In this document: piece by piece, positions 28,841-37,810 of the stretch
Numbering within the stretch: the stretch's first letter is position 1
Layout of the letters: every line of letters starts with the position of its first letter
Assembly (NCBI RefSeq): GCF_021023135.1
Contig: NZ_PGFV01000004.1
Span: 186,001-250,000 of the forward strand
Origin: Brevibacterium sp. CCUG 69071
GTDB taxonomy: Bacteria; Actinomycetota; Actinomycetes; Actinomycetales; Brevibacteriaceae
DNA: 64,000 nucleotides
Direction of reading: 5' to 3'
The notes under the pieces: model-generated
What the model was told of the DNA's origin: nothing
Database searches by the model: none
What the model saw: the letters and a program-made list of their open reading frames with translations, nothing else
Program-made: the position numbers and the translations under genes

Positions 28841-29105
28841 GGTCCCCCATCCTTCACCTCGGCGGATCACACCCGCGTCACGCTCGTCGACGTACACGTG
28901 AGCTCCCCTCTTACGTCCGGCTGTCATCATTCGGACAACCAGCACGCAGCTTGCTGATCTGTCCGGACTCCCAATGTGCCTGTCATCCGTCGGCACTTGT
29001 CGACCAACCGGAACGATATGCGGTCATCCGCCATTGGAGTGCGGATGCACGAAAGCTGCATCGCGATCTAGGGTTGCCCCCTCCGTACCTCCCTACTCTG
29101 AATCC

Positions 29106-30311
29106 ATGCATACTGTTGAAAGCCTTGAAAACGCCGAGTACCAGCGGTTCCTCGAAGATTTTGAGACCGCAAGCTACCAGCAGACTCCGCAATGGGGAAA
29201 CGCCCGCAGCCAGATCTGGAATTATGAGGTATTGGGTATCCGAGACAGTACCGGAGCACTGGTCGCTGCAACGCTCGTCAAGTACAAGAATCTGCCTGGG
29301 ACTCGGCTGCGATTTGCATATATTCCGCAAGGCCCACTTATCGACTGGACCGCCCCAGACGCGCTTCCGCAATTGCAGGCCCTGGCTTCTCATCTGCGCG
29401 CGAAGAACATCTTCGCCCTCAGGATTGCTCCGCCGTTGACACTGCGAAGCTGGCATGCCGATACTGTGAAAAAAGGACTCGCGGATCCCGACGTTGCACG
29501 ATTCGACGATCTCACCCCTGACGAAACCAATCCTGTCGGAGGTGACATCGCGCGGCAATTGGCACGACTCGGTTGGAAGGAAGTCCGCGGCAACAAGGAA
29601 GCTGAAGCCAGCCAGCCCAGATTCAATTTCCATCTTTCGCTGGAAGGCGGCTCAGAACTGGCCGTCTCGTCACGAATGTCGAAGACTTGGCGAAAGAATA
29701 TCCGCAAGGCTGAGCGCGCGGGAGTGCAAGTCCACGCCGGCGAATTGGCGGATCTCGATGAAGTACTCAAAATATGCGCGGAAACAGCCGACCGCAACCA
29801 TTTCAGTGCAAAACCTCGAAGCTACATGGAGTCAGTTTTGACAACGTTGACTATTGACTTCCCTGGTCGAATCTCTTTTGACATCGTCAGACACAATGGC
29901 GAGGTACTCGCTGCTGAGGCCACAGCGCAGATCGGCCGAAGGGTACAGGGCATAGTCGCCGCAACAAGCACATTCAGGCCCGAGGTGAGACCGTCAAATG
30001 CCCTCTACTGGGAACTTATTCGACGTGCCGTCGCTAACGGAGTCGAAGTCTTCGATATCGGCGGGGTCCAAAATACCTTGGACCCCGATGTTCCGTCTGC
30101 CGGCCTGGTTCACTTCAAAGCCGGCATGGGGGCCGATGCGCACGAATACATCGGCGTCTGGGATCTGCCGCTGCGGCCGCGAATCTACACCGCATTCTCT
30201 TCCCTGCTGGCGCTACGCGACCTGGCCCAAACGGATGCCACGCAAAGGGTGCGTGACCTCGTTGCCCGCCTCGGCGAAGATTCGCGCCGAAGCGTAAAAG
30301 CTGACATCTGA
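29106..30311 (+). CDS. FemABX-type aminoacyltransferase
   Basis: A 401-residue protein with the double GNAT-like fold of FemABX enzymes, which transfer an amino acid from aminoacyl-tRNA to a peptide or lipid-linked acceptor. Visible features are YQQTPQWGNARSQI near the N-terminus, LRFAYIPQGPLIDW, the basic helix SRMSKTWRKNIRKAERAGV, and the C-terminal acyl-acceptor region RPSNALYWELIRRAVANGVE. The ATG at 29106 has no obvious ribosome-binding site. The gene is noticeably richer in A/T than the flanks. It ends 119 bp from a convergent ATP-grasp gene. Close relatives build peptidoglycan cross-bridges, but if this organism has directly cross-linked peptidoglycan the acceptor would be something else. 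Confidence 0.82.
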   Translation: MHTVESLENAEYQRFLEDFETASYQQTPQWGNARSQIWNYEVLGIRDSTGALVAATLVKYKNLPGTRLRFAYIPQGPLIDWTAPDALPQLQALASHLRAKNIFALRIAPPLTLRSWHADTVKKGLADPDVARFDDLTPDETNPVGGDIARQLARLGWKEVRGNKEAEASQPRFNFHLSLEGGSELAVSSRMSKTWRKNIRKAERAGVQVHAGELADLDEVLKICAETADRNHFSAKPRSYMESVLTTLTIDFPGRISFDIVRHNGEVLAAEATAQIGRRVQGIVAATSTFRPEVRPSNALYWELIRRAVANGVEVFDIGGVQNTLDPDVPSAGLVHFKAGMGADAHEYIGVWDLPLRPRIYTAFSSLLALRDLAQTDATQRVRDLVARLGEDSRRSVKADI

Positions 30312-30430
30312 AAGTGACTTCATCTCAACATCACCGGTGTCACGCCTGCTTCCCATTCGTCAACCCTTGTGCAGCTGACTTTGTGGGATTTCGCCGATAG
30401 TTGGAGCGCTCGTTCCCCACGCACAAGCGC

Positions 30431-31471
30431 TCAGATCTGACCCGTGGTGCGGATACTCTCATATTTTGCGGAGACGACTCCAAAGCCGTATCGGCACCAC
30501 TCTTCACCGATGTCAATGCCAAAGGCCCTCGCAAGATAGTAGAGAGGCACATCTGCACCAGCAAGGTGGACGAATGGATATCCACCGCCGAAACGAGGGT
30601 TGATGTCGATCACGGAAGCCTCACCGAAGTCGTCAACAAACACGTCTACGTCGATGAGCCCTGTCAGATCTGACGCCCCGGCAATCAGCTCAGAGATTCG
30701 GGCGAAGGGCGCGGGGTCGACGGTCGCGGCCTTATCCGTCTCTCCAGCCCTCATGCGGACTTTGCGGCGCGCCAGCACGCCGCTGAGCATTCCGCCGTCC
30801 GTGAGGTTCCCGATGATGTCGACACCGTATTCAGTTCCCGGGAGCTTTGGCTGCACCACAACATCATCCCGGGAACCCGGATGCCCACCTGCCGCCGGGG
30901 CTGAAAGCGCGGCTTCTGTCACTGCCTGGCGGACTTGATCCGCTGAGACCAACCTCAAGCCCGAAGACCCACTGCCGAATCTGTGTTTGACGACGAGCTC
31001 GTCGGCCTGAGCGCTCAGCCCATCAATTCCTTGGTCATCCGCGCCGCTGACGGTCGCCGGTGTCGGAACCTCGATGGCGGCGAGCATTTTCGCCATCTGC
31101 AGCTTGTCTGCGCAGCCGGCCTGCCATGCTGCCGATACTCCCGGCACCAGGACACCACTCTCCCGAAGAGAGTTCGCAAGTCCACTATTCACATGGACAT
31201 GCATGAGCTCGTAATCATTCGCCGAAACGAAGATCTTGGCGTCGAATTCGGCAACCAGACTCATCAGCTCTGGACCGTAGTCTGGATCATCGTATTTCGG
31301 CAGACACCGGCCGACGTCGCCGTAGGAAGCGGAGGAGCTTGTCGGATCGTTTTCGGCAATGATCACTCGCCCGTCGATTCCAAGAGCTTCGAAAGCCTCC
31401 TGAAACCAGTCAATGAGATACAGGCGCCTCCCGGCTGAGCTGATGATGATCGCCTCTGGCTTCGCTGTCAC
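30431..31471 (-). CDS. CPS-like ATP-grasp ligase, copy 1
   Basis: A 346-residue ATP-grasp protein of the carbamoyl-phosphate-synthase-like group often found in polysaccharide clusters. The N-terminal pre-ATP-grasp domain begins EAIIISSAGRRLYLIDWF. The nucleotide-binding part has LVVKHRFGSGSSGL and the metal/phosphate site is VIDINPRFGGGYPFVHLAGA. Such enzymes join a carboxylate to an amine with ATP. The GTG start at 31471 follows AGGAGG. A second copy lies at 33157-34215 with the same landmark motifs (KHRFGSGS, LPGTE, ARRK, IDINPRFGGGYPF). The gene diverges from the PLP-enzyme gene. Confidence 0.82.
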   Translation of the reverse strand: MTAKPEAIIISSAGRRLYLIDWFQEAFEALGIDGRVIIAENDPTSSSASYGDVGRCLPKYDDPDYGPELMSLVAEFDAKIFVSANDYELMHVHVNSGLANSLRESGVLVPGVSAAWQAGCADKLQMAKMLAAIEVPTPATVSGADDQGIDGLSAQADELVVKHRFGSGSSGLRLVSADQVRQAVTEAALSAPAAGGHPGSRDDVVVQPKLPGTEYGVDIIGNLTDGGMLSGVLARRKVRMRAGETDKAATVDPAPFARISELIAGASDLTGLIDVDVFVDDFGEASVIDINPRFGGGYPFVHLAGADVPLYYLARAFGIDIGEEWCRYGFGVVSAKYESIRTTGQI

Positions 31472-31862
31472 ACTGTCCTCCTCGCACTGGTCTGAGTCTC
31501 CCCGGTTGGAACGTGGGAGCTGCAGTCGGCACCCCCTTCGGTCGACACGGACCGCAGTCAGCTTCCGCTTCAATCGCGAACGAGACCACACGAGTCGGCA
31601 CGCTCACCGATCACATCAATCGAATTCTGTACGGATAAGATTCGCCCAGACCGAATTCATCAACTACAAGATCTATACATCAGGACGCAGAAAGTATCTG
31701 CGAAACTGAGATTCAGATCTGCCTGAGTTAGCTTGATTCTATTTCTATCATCGGACAGCCCGGCTGCAGCATGCGGTTCTCCGCAATAATCTGTGGAACG
31801 CCCCCGCTTTCCAGTTGCTGTACGTAGACTGCTTGAATACACGACCTGAAATATAGAAGAGA
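31472..31862. other. A/T-rich divergent promoter region
   Basis: This 391-bp gene-free stretch lies between the divergent ATP-grasp and PLP-enzyme genes. It is rich in A/T for the window, especially 31610-31760, and should hold both promoters. Short direct repeats of the type CAGATCTG and CTGAGATTCAG occur near 31700-31730. I see no further gene. Confidence 0.5.
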
Positions 31863-33119
31863 GTGATTGAAGTGGCGCGGCATGGGACCCGGCAGCAGGA
31901 GCCCCGAACGCCGGCTTATGTCCTGGACTCTTCAACCCTCGAAGAATTCATCAATAGGTTTCGTCAAGCACTTTTGAATCATTGGCCGAATTCAGTACTG
32001 TCATACTCTTTCAAAACGAATGCACTGCCTTGGCTTCTGTCTTTCTTGAATACGCAAGGCGTCTGGGCAGAGGTGGTATCGGACGCCGAGTACGAACTTG
32101 CGCTGTCCTTGGGATACCGCCCAGAACGCATCGTATTCAACGGACCGGTCAAGAGTCGGCAGCGATTGCGCCAAGCGCTCGCCCAGGGGTCAGTCGTCAA
32201 CCTGGATTCAAAGCGAGAGGTCAGCTGGGCCGCCGAGCTTGCAGAGGAGCAGCCCGAGCTGGCGCTTTCAGTGGGTTTGCGTGTCAATTGGAATCTCGAA
32301 GAGAGATGTCCCGGGGAGAGCACTACGTCGGGGCAGCACAGTCGTTTCGGGTTCAATTCGGAGAACGGTGAACTCGGCGCAGCGATGTCCACACTGATGT
32401 CTGCGGGGGTGCGGGTGGCCGGTCTCCATATGCATCGGAATTCGCTCACGCAGAGTTTAGGAGTGTATAAGGCGTCGGCAGAACTCGCCGCCGAGCTCAT
32501 CTCCGAGTTCGACCTCGACCTCGATTGGATTGATATCGGCGGCGGGTTCTTCGGCAGTCCTGCCGGAACTCCGACGTTCGACCAATATGTGTCGACGATT
32601 CGCAGAGGGCTCGAGGGAACGGTCGACATCAATCGAACTCAATTGATCGTCGAGCCTGGCGGTTCGCTGATTGCAGTACCTGTGGAATTCCATTCACAGG
32701 TAGTCGACGTCAAAAACGTCGGAGATCACCGGTACGTTGTCACTGATGCCAGTCGTACCAATATCGATCCCCTCTTTCGGAGGCAGAGGGGGTTCGAGGT
32801 GCGAATAGACGCCACTTCTGAGGAATCGATTCCCGAACAGGTGATCTGTGGCTTCACCTGTATGGAGGACGATCGTCTGACGGTCTTGAAAGACGCACCG
32901 CAGTTGTCGGAAGGTGACCGGATCGTCTTCTACCGAGTTGGCGCCTACACGATGTCCTACCAGTCTTCCTTCATCGAATTCCCTCCAGCTGTCTTCGTCC
33001 GGAACGACGATTCGCTGAAATTGGTGAGACGGAGGGGCTCAGTGGACGATTATCTGAGCGGACACTCGTGGCTCGATGCCACGACATCGGTATCCGCCTC
33101 GGTCGCAGCTGGTTCATGA
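31863..33119 (+). CDS. PLP decarboxylase, ornithine/DAP/arginine decarboxylase-2 fold
   Basis: A 418-residue fold-type III PLP enzyme. The Schiff-base lysine is in VLSYSFKTNALPWLL; HSRFGFN, VAGLHMHRNS and LDWIDIGGGFFG are the barrel motifs for substrate and PLP-phosphate binding. The C-terminal domain has CGFTCMEDD, equivalent to the catalytic Cys-Glu/Asp loop, and VGAYTMSYQSSF, with the conserved GAY tyrosine. In meso-DAP and ornithine decarboxylases the EPGR motif arginine contacts substrate or PLP phosphate; here it reads EPGGSL, so substrate preference is probably different. It is flanked on each side by a paralogous ATP-grasp gene in the opposite orientation. The GTG at 31863 is taken as start; a second GTG at 31872 is possible. 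Confidence 0.82.
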   Translation: MIEVARHGTRQQEPRTPAYVLDSSTLEEFINRFRQALLNHWPNSVLSYSFKTNALPWLLSFLNTQGVWAEVVSDAEYELALSLGYRPERIVFNGPVKSRQRLRQALAQGSVVNLDSKREVSWAAELAEEQPELALSVGLRVNWNLEERCPGESTTSGQHSRFGFNSENGELGAAMSTLMSAGVRVAGLHMHRNSLTQSLGVYKASAELAAELISEFDLDLDWIDIGGGFFGSPAGTPTFDQYVSTIRRGLEGTVDINRTQLIVEPGGSLIAVPVEFHSQVVDVKNVGDHRYVVTDASRTNIDPLFRRQRGFEVRIDATSEESIPEQVICGFTCMEDDRLTVLKDAPQLSEGDRIVFYRVGAYTMSYQSSFIEFPPAVFVRNDDSLKLVRRRGSVDDYLSGHSWLDATTSVSASVAAGS

Positions 33120-33156
33120 CTGAACCTCAGGCAGTGCCCTGATACTCCTCGACGGC

Positions 33157-34215
33157 TCATGTCAGCCGTTCGCCGGCGCTGTCCCGGAGAACGGAGAATT
33201 CCTCTCTTCTCGCCGTTGTCACCCCGACTTCATAGTCCAACAGCGATGGAGCGTCGGCCAGTCCTGCCAATTCACGGACTATATAGGCGGGAACATCCGC
33301 TCCCGCGAGATGGCAGAACGGGTACCCCCCACCGAATCGCGGATTGATATCGATGATCTGCGGTAAGCCTTCGGTGTCTTCTTTGAAGTCGACATCGATC
33401 GGCCCCACCGGCTTGAGGAGGTCTCCGAGTTCGACCAGTGCCTGGGCGAACCCATTCGCCGCGACTGTTGTGGCGACATCGGTATCTCCGCCTCTCATCC
33501 GGTCTTTGCGCCGTGCAAGTGCTCCATTCAAACGGCCGGTTCCGTCAAGGGAGAACACTCCATCGACTCCGAACTCTGTTCCAGGCAATAGGTTTTGGAT
33601 GATGACGGCGTCCTCGCCGCAAATTGTCGTTCTTCCGCCTGCGTCTCGTGCCGTTTTCGCCGATTCGATGACCATTTCCTGCAGAGTCTCGCCAGTGGCA
33701 ATGCGAAGACCGTCTGATCCGCTTCCGAAACGATGTTTGACGATGAATCCGCCTCCCGAGTTCGCCGCCTGCGCCATGTCAGTCTCACTGCCGAGCCAGG
33801 TTGCGGGGGAAGGAAGTCCTCGATCACGCAGCCTCGCAGCCATCAGGTGTTTGTCGAGGACGAGTTTCTGCGCATCGGCGTCGAGTGCTGCGACTGTGCA
33901 GCCGCTCTTGCGCAGCTCTTCTGCCAGGCCACCGGACAACACCTGAAGCTCGTAGTCATTGAGTGAGACAAATAGGTCTGGCGATTCTCTCCGAACCCAA
34001 CTCAATACCTCATTGCGATATTCTGGCGAATTGTATGCGGGCATCACCACACCACGGTCTGCCATCGACAGAGTCGGGGCTGAATCTCGATATTCGAACG
34101 CTATGACTTCGCCGTGGATTCCCTCAGATCGCAAGGCCGTCGTGAACCACTCCACATAATGTGCTCGGTGCGCGGCAGAGGCAATGACAACCTTCAGCCC
34201 GTTCGAGTTCTTCAT
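33157..34215 (-). CDS. CPS-like ATP-grasp ligase, copy 2
   Basis: A 352-residue paralogue of the ATP-grasp protein at 30431-31471. Shared landmarks are VVIASAAHRAHYVEWF at the N-terminus, FIVKHRFGSGSDGLRI, LLPGTEFGVD, LARRKDRMRGGDTD and IIDINPRFGGGYPFCHLAGADVP. The spacing of these blocks is the same in both proteins, so they probably arose by duplication. The ATG at 34215 is preceded by GGAGGA. It is on the same strand as the polymerase gene 155 bp upstream, so it is probably at the distal end of the exopolysaccharide operon. It likely ligates an amine or amino acid to a carboxylate; the substrate is unknown. Confidence 0.82.
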   Translation of the reverse strand: MKNSNGLKVVIASAAHRAHYVEWFTTALRSEGIHGEVIAFEYRDSAPTLSMADRGVVMPAYNSPEYRNEVLSWVRRESPDLFVSLNDYELQVLSGGLAEELRKSGCTVAALDADAQKLVLDKHLMAARLRDRGLPSPATWLGSETDMAQAANSGGGFIVKHRFGSGSDGLRIATGETLQEMVIESAKTARDAGGRTTICGEDAVIIQNLLPGTEFGVDGVFSLDGTGRLNGALARRKDRMRGGDTDVATTVAANGFAQALVELGDLLKPVGPIDVDFKEDTEGLPQIIDINPRFGGGYPFCHLAGADVPAYIVRELAGLADAPSLLDYEVGVTTARREEFSVLRDSAGERLT

Positions 34216-34369
34216 CCGCGATCCTCCCTCGAGCGCATTTCCACATTCACGCCGACCGCTCGGACTACTGTACCGAAACAGGCAGTACTGGCTGGGCACG
34301 AAGGCCGTATCAAGTGTCGACGCATGTACACATTGCTCTTTTCAGCGAAGCTCGGGCCGAGATCGACAA

Positions 34370-36046
34370 TCATCGCGGTACCGAGACGGTTGAGAATTTC
34401 ACATATCGGGCCGCTCGACGGCGTCGGCGGCCGAAGGAATCGGCGGATGCGGATGTATGACGTCGAGGGTTTCGTTCTGCCCGATGCTGCTCGGCAGACT
34501 CGGCATTGTCCTCAGGTGTCGTCAGTGAGCGGTGGTTCCAGACTTCCCGGCGAGCGCCCCAAGTCTCTGTCTCCGATGGTGCTTCAGCCCTGCGAGGTCG
34601 AACCTTCTGTACGGATGACACTTCACTGTCAGCAAGTCGCTTCTGCTCCCCCTGCTGGAAGGAGACGAATTGAGGAATGATTCGCCGCGGAACGTAGAAA
34701 GTGACCAGCCAGAGGACGGCAAGTGCTGCAATTCGTGCGTACATTCGCACTATCCATGTGTGGAAGCCGGACCAGACAATGTCACCGACTCCACCCAATA
34801 GGGCGGCGAAGAACACCAGGAGCAGAAGGTCGCGTGGCCCCTGAGCCGAATGTCGGTAGCTGCGGATCGTCCATGAGTCGATGCGATCGAGCATCACGGC
34901 GAGAAGCGGGACCCCGATCACCAGACCCAGCGCTCCGAAATTCCACCAGAGATCGCCATAGACGGTTGCTACCGTGGAGAACCCGGATCCGTACAGCTGC
35001 GGGTCAGTCAGAGCAGCGAGCTGATAGCCGATAGCGTCGGGCATCCAGTCCGGTGCAAGCCCTTCGGGCAGAGCTGCCCGCAATGGTGACAGAAGCGATG
35101 CTCCGAGAGTCGGGAGGCCTCCGAGGTCGAAGTCGCGTATCAGAGACCCGAAGTTGCCGATGCCGACGAACATGGACGAGAGGCCAGTCTCGTTTCCGTG
35201 CTCGCCGCTCAACGAGGTTTCGTATTCCCTGCGCCATACACCTAGCACCGCAAGAATAATCGGGGCGACGAAGACTCCGATGACCTTCAGCCATTGACGG
35301 CCGTACCGGAGGAAGAAGATGTAGACAGCAGCCAGAATGAGCGCAATGGCCCGCAGCCGTCCGGTCCCCGAGATGATGGCGGTCGGATACACCAGAAGTG
35401 CACCTGCAATGGTCACGATATTCCAGGGGTTCTTCAGACCGCGCGGGCTGAGCAGAATCGCAATGCAGATGAGCAGGATTGCCGATGACCCGAATCCGTC
35501 CGACAGCACGCCTAGCCGATCTCCCAGAAGAACTGTGGCCGTGAGGGTGACGACTCCGGCGCCGAGGGCCCACCGTACGCAGCGGATCGGCAGCACCACC
35601 TCATCCGGACGCCCTGTTGTATCGGATCTCAGGCAGAGCATTCCGATCCCGATCTGCGTAAGCGTACTGCAGAATAGGGCCGTATTGAGGGAGGCCTCAG
35701 GGTGGGGGCCGACGATGAAAGACGGATCTGGGATGACGAGCAATCCGCTTATTCCGACGATTGCTGCACTCGATGCCATGAACAGTCCCGGCATAGTGAT
35801 CCGATCACGACCGAGTATCACGAAAAGCGTCATGCCGTGGGCAAACGAAATTGCGGCGAAGACCCCGCTTGAATACGCGACTGCGTCGACGTCCGTAGAG
35901 AACCATATGCGAGCAGTGACGACGATCAGCGCACATGCTGCGGTCAGTGATGCCACGGATATCGGAGAATGAGTGGAGTCTGGGAAGGCACCTGTCCGAG
36001 ACCCGGACGGGTTCTGCTGGGGTCGGACAGATGGTGGCACAGTCAT
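34370..36046 (-). CDS. Wzy-like oligosaccharide repeat-unit polymerase
   Basis: A 558-residue membrane protein with about twelve helices (residues 30-450) and a large extracytoplasmic loop around residues 280-350 (FVGIGNFGSLIRDFDLGG, then LYGSGFSTVATVYGDLWWNF). This layout is that of O-antigen/capsule polymerases, which join lipid-linked repeat units outside the membrane. The C-terminal 110 residues form a basic, hydrophilic tail. The assignment rests on topology and location in the operon rather than on sharp sequence motifs. Confidence 0.7.
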   Translation of the reverse strand: MTVPPSVRPQQNPSGSRTGAFPDSTHSPISVASLTAACALIVVTARIWFSTDVDAVAYSSGVFAAISFAHGMTLFVILGRDRITMPGLFMASSAAIVGISGLLVIPDPSFIVGPHPEASLNTALFCSTLTQIGIGMLCLRSDTTGRPDEVVLPIRCVRWALGAGVVTLTATVLLGDRLGVLSDGFGSSAILLICIAILLSPRGLKNPWNIVTIAGALLVYPTAIISGTGRLRAIALILAAVYIFFLRYGRQWLKVIGVFVAPIILAVLGVWRREYETSLSGEHGNETGLSSMFVGIGNFGSLIRDFDLGGLPTLGASLLSPLRAALPEGLAPDWMPDAIGYQLAALTDPQLYGSGFSTVATVYGDLWWNFGALGLVIGVPLLAVMLDRIDSWTIRSYRHSAQGPRDLLLLVFFAALLGGVGDIVWSGFHTWIVRMYARIAALAVLWLVTFYVPRRIIPQFVSFQQGEQKRLADSEVSSVQKVRPRRAEAPSETETWGARREVWNHRSLTTPEDNAESAEQHRAERNPRRHTSASADSFGRRRRRAARYVKFSTVSVPR

Positions 36047-36151
36047 TCACCTTCTGCGGGGCTGACCGAAATCACGATCGCGCGGAGAACCGGACTTTTG
36101 AACTTCCTCGGCGATTCACCACATTGTGCGGTTCTGTCCCTTTTCAAGTGG

Positions 36152-37708
36152 TTAGTCATTGCTGATCGCCCATGCCCCGGGGAACACAGATTTACGACGC
36201 AGGTCTGGACGGAGAGAGCTGTCAGAAGCTGATAAGAGGTTCTCACGGTCGGAAACTGGACGAGCCGCCGTCTGCCGGACCGCGAGCTGCTTCGAATAGA
36301 TGGTCTCCGGCTCAGCGCTGTTCGCCAAAGTGCCGGGATCTTTCCGAGTCGAACGCGCGGCATAGCTGCTGCCGTAGCTCTGCGAATATGTTGTGCCTGT
36401 GGTCCGGGGCGCCCCATTGAGCACGATTCCGAGAAGGCGGGCCTGCACGAGTTGGATCTTTCGCAGCGCCTGAGTGATCTGCGTTCGACGTACAATCCCG
36501 TTGCGCGCGACAAAGACGGTTCCAGACACTCGAGTGGCCATCGCTATTGCGTCCGTCGCAGCAAGCACTGGCGCAGTGTCCAAGACAACGGCGTCGTACT
36601 GCTTAGTGGCTTCTTCGAGGAATACCGTCATCTGCTCGCTGTCCAGCAGTTCAGCCGGGTTCGGGGGTATTGGCCCGCTCGCGAGAACGGCGAGATTGGC
36701 GAGCTCCATATGTTGGACGACGTCTTTCAGCTCGGTATCCCCGATCAGCACTGTCGACAAGCCTGCGCCCCCTTCTATTCCGAGATACCGATGCACCGAG
36801 GGATCGCGTAGGTCAGCATCGACAAGAAGGACGCGGTCCCCGCCGCGGGCGAGGGCGGAAGCGAGGTTGATCGAGGTCACCGATTTTCCTTCGCCTTTCA
36901 CCGAAGACGTGACGAGCAGCGATCGATTCCTGCCTCGCGGCTCGAGGAAGCGGAGATTCGACCGCAGCTCCCGGTATGGTTCAGCCTGAACGTTCTGTGA
37001 CCCATGCTCTGAAACGAAGACGTGGTTCTCTCCTGCAGTTATCAGCGGGACCGTCCCGATCACCGCAGCGTCGGTGAGCTGCTCAATGTCATCTGCTTTG
37101 CGCACCTTGTTGTCCAACCGATCTCTGAGCACGGCGGCCAGCATCCCCGCAAGTATTGCGGCGATCAGACCGAGCACGAAGTTCTGTGTGAGGTTCGGCG
37201 AGGACGGCACTCCTGGCGCCGAGGCCGGAGTAACGACCGTCAGTTGAACTGTCGCCTTTCCGCTGGTGGTTTCGAGATCTGCGACCTGTTCTTGCAGGCT
37301 TTCAGCCACCGCATTCGCAAGTTTCGCCGACGCTTCGGAACCACCCGCTCTGGCGGTGATCGAGATGAGAAGAGTGTCTTCGGGGACATCTGCTGAGACC
37401 CTGTCAGCGAGCTGTCCGGCGTCGGTATCCAAGTCGAGGGATCTGATGGCGGGATCAAGCACAATAGGAGTAGTGACGAGATCCGCATAGGTGTCGATCT
37501 GCTGCCGGGCATAATCAGCCGCGGCCGAACGGTCGGTGACGGAATTTCCGGGATCGGTACGGACGAAGACGTTTGCGGACGACTCGTACACGGGGGTCTG
37601 CAGCGCCGTGACTCCAGCAACTGCAGCTATCACGACGAAGACGGTCGACAATGCGAAGACCCACCGTTCGCGGAGGATCGTCAAATAGTGCTGAACAATC
37701 ATGATCAC
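36152..37708 (-). CDS. Wzz/BY-kinase fusion: chain-length regulator and tyrosine autokinase
   Basis: A 518-residue fusion. A membrane helix (residues about 15-37) leads into an extracytoplasmic Wzz domain; a second helix is at about 178-198 (FVLGLIAAILAGMLAAVL). The cytosolic BY-kinase follows with Walker A SSVKGEGKSVTSINLA, Walker A' VLLVDADLRDPSVHRYLG and Walker B AVVLDTAPVLAATDA. The Tyr cluster is modest (TTYSQSYGSSYAARS). The protein controls polymer length and export through autophosphorylation cycles reversed by the phosphatase encoded at 41025-41639. The GTG at 37708 is used as start; ATG at 37702 is an alternative. Confidence 0.9.
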   Translation of the reverse strand: MIMIVQHYLTILRERWVFALSTVFVVIAAVAGVTALQTPVYESSANVFVRTDPGNSVTDRSAAADYARQQIDTYADLVTTPIVLDPAIRSLDLDTDAGQLADRVSADVPEDTLLISITARAGGSEASAKLANAVAESLQEQVADLETTSGKATVQLTVVTPASAPGVPSSPNLTQNFVLGLIAAILAGMLAAVLRDRLDNKVRKADDIEQLTDAAVIGTVPLITAGENHVFVSEHGSQNVQAEPYRELRSNLRFLEPRGRNRSLLVTSSVKGEGKSVTSINLASALARGGDRVLLVDADLRDPSVHRYLGIEGGAGLSTVLIGDTELKDVVQHMELANLAVLASGPIPPNPAELLDSEQMTVFLEEATKQYDAVVLDTAPVLAATDAIAMATRVSGTVFVARNGIVRRTQITQALRKIQLVQARLLGIVLNGAPRTTGTTYSQSYGSSYAARSTRKDPGTLANSAEPETIYSKQLAVRQTAARPVSDRENLLSASDSSLRPDLRRKSVFPGAWAISND

Positions 37709-37810
37709 TCACTTCCTGCGCGGCAGTGTTTGGTTGACTGAGAGGTGCGAAAAAGGAGTGCTCGGCACTGCCCATATGGTTGGATATGTCCACCCAGTGA
37801 GCATCCACGA

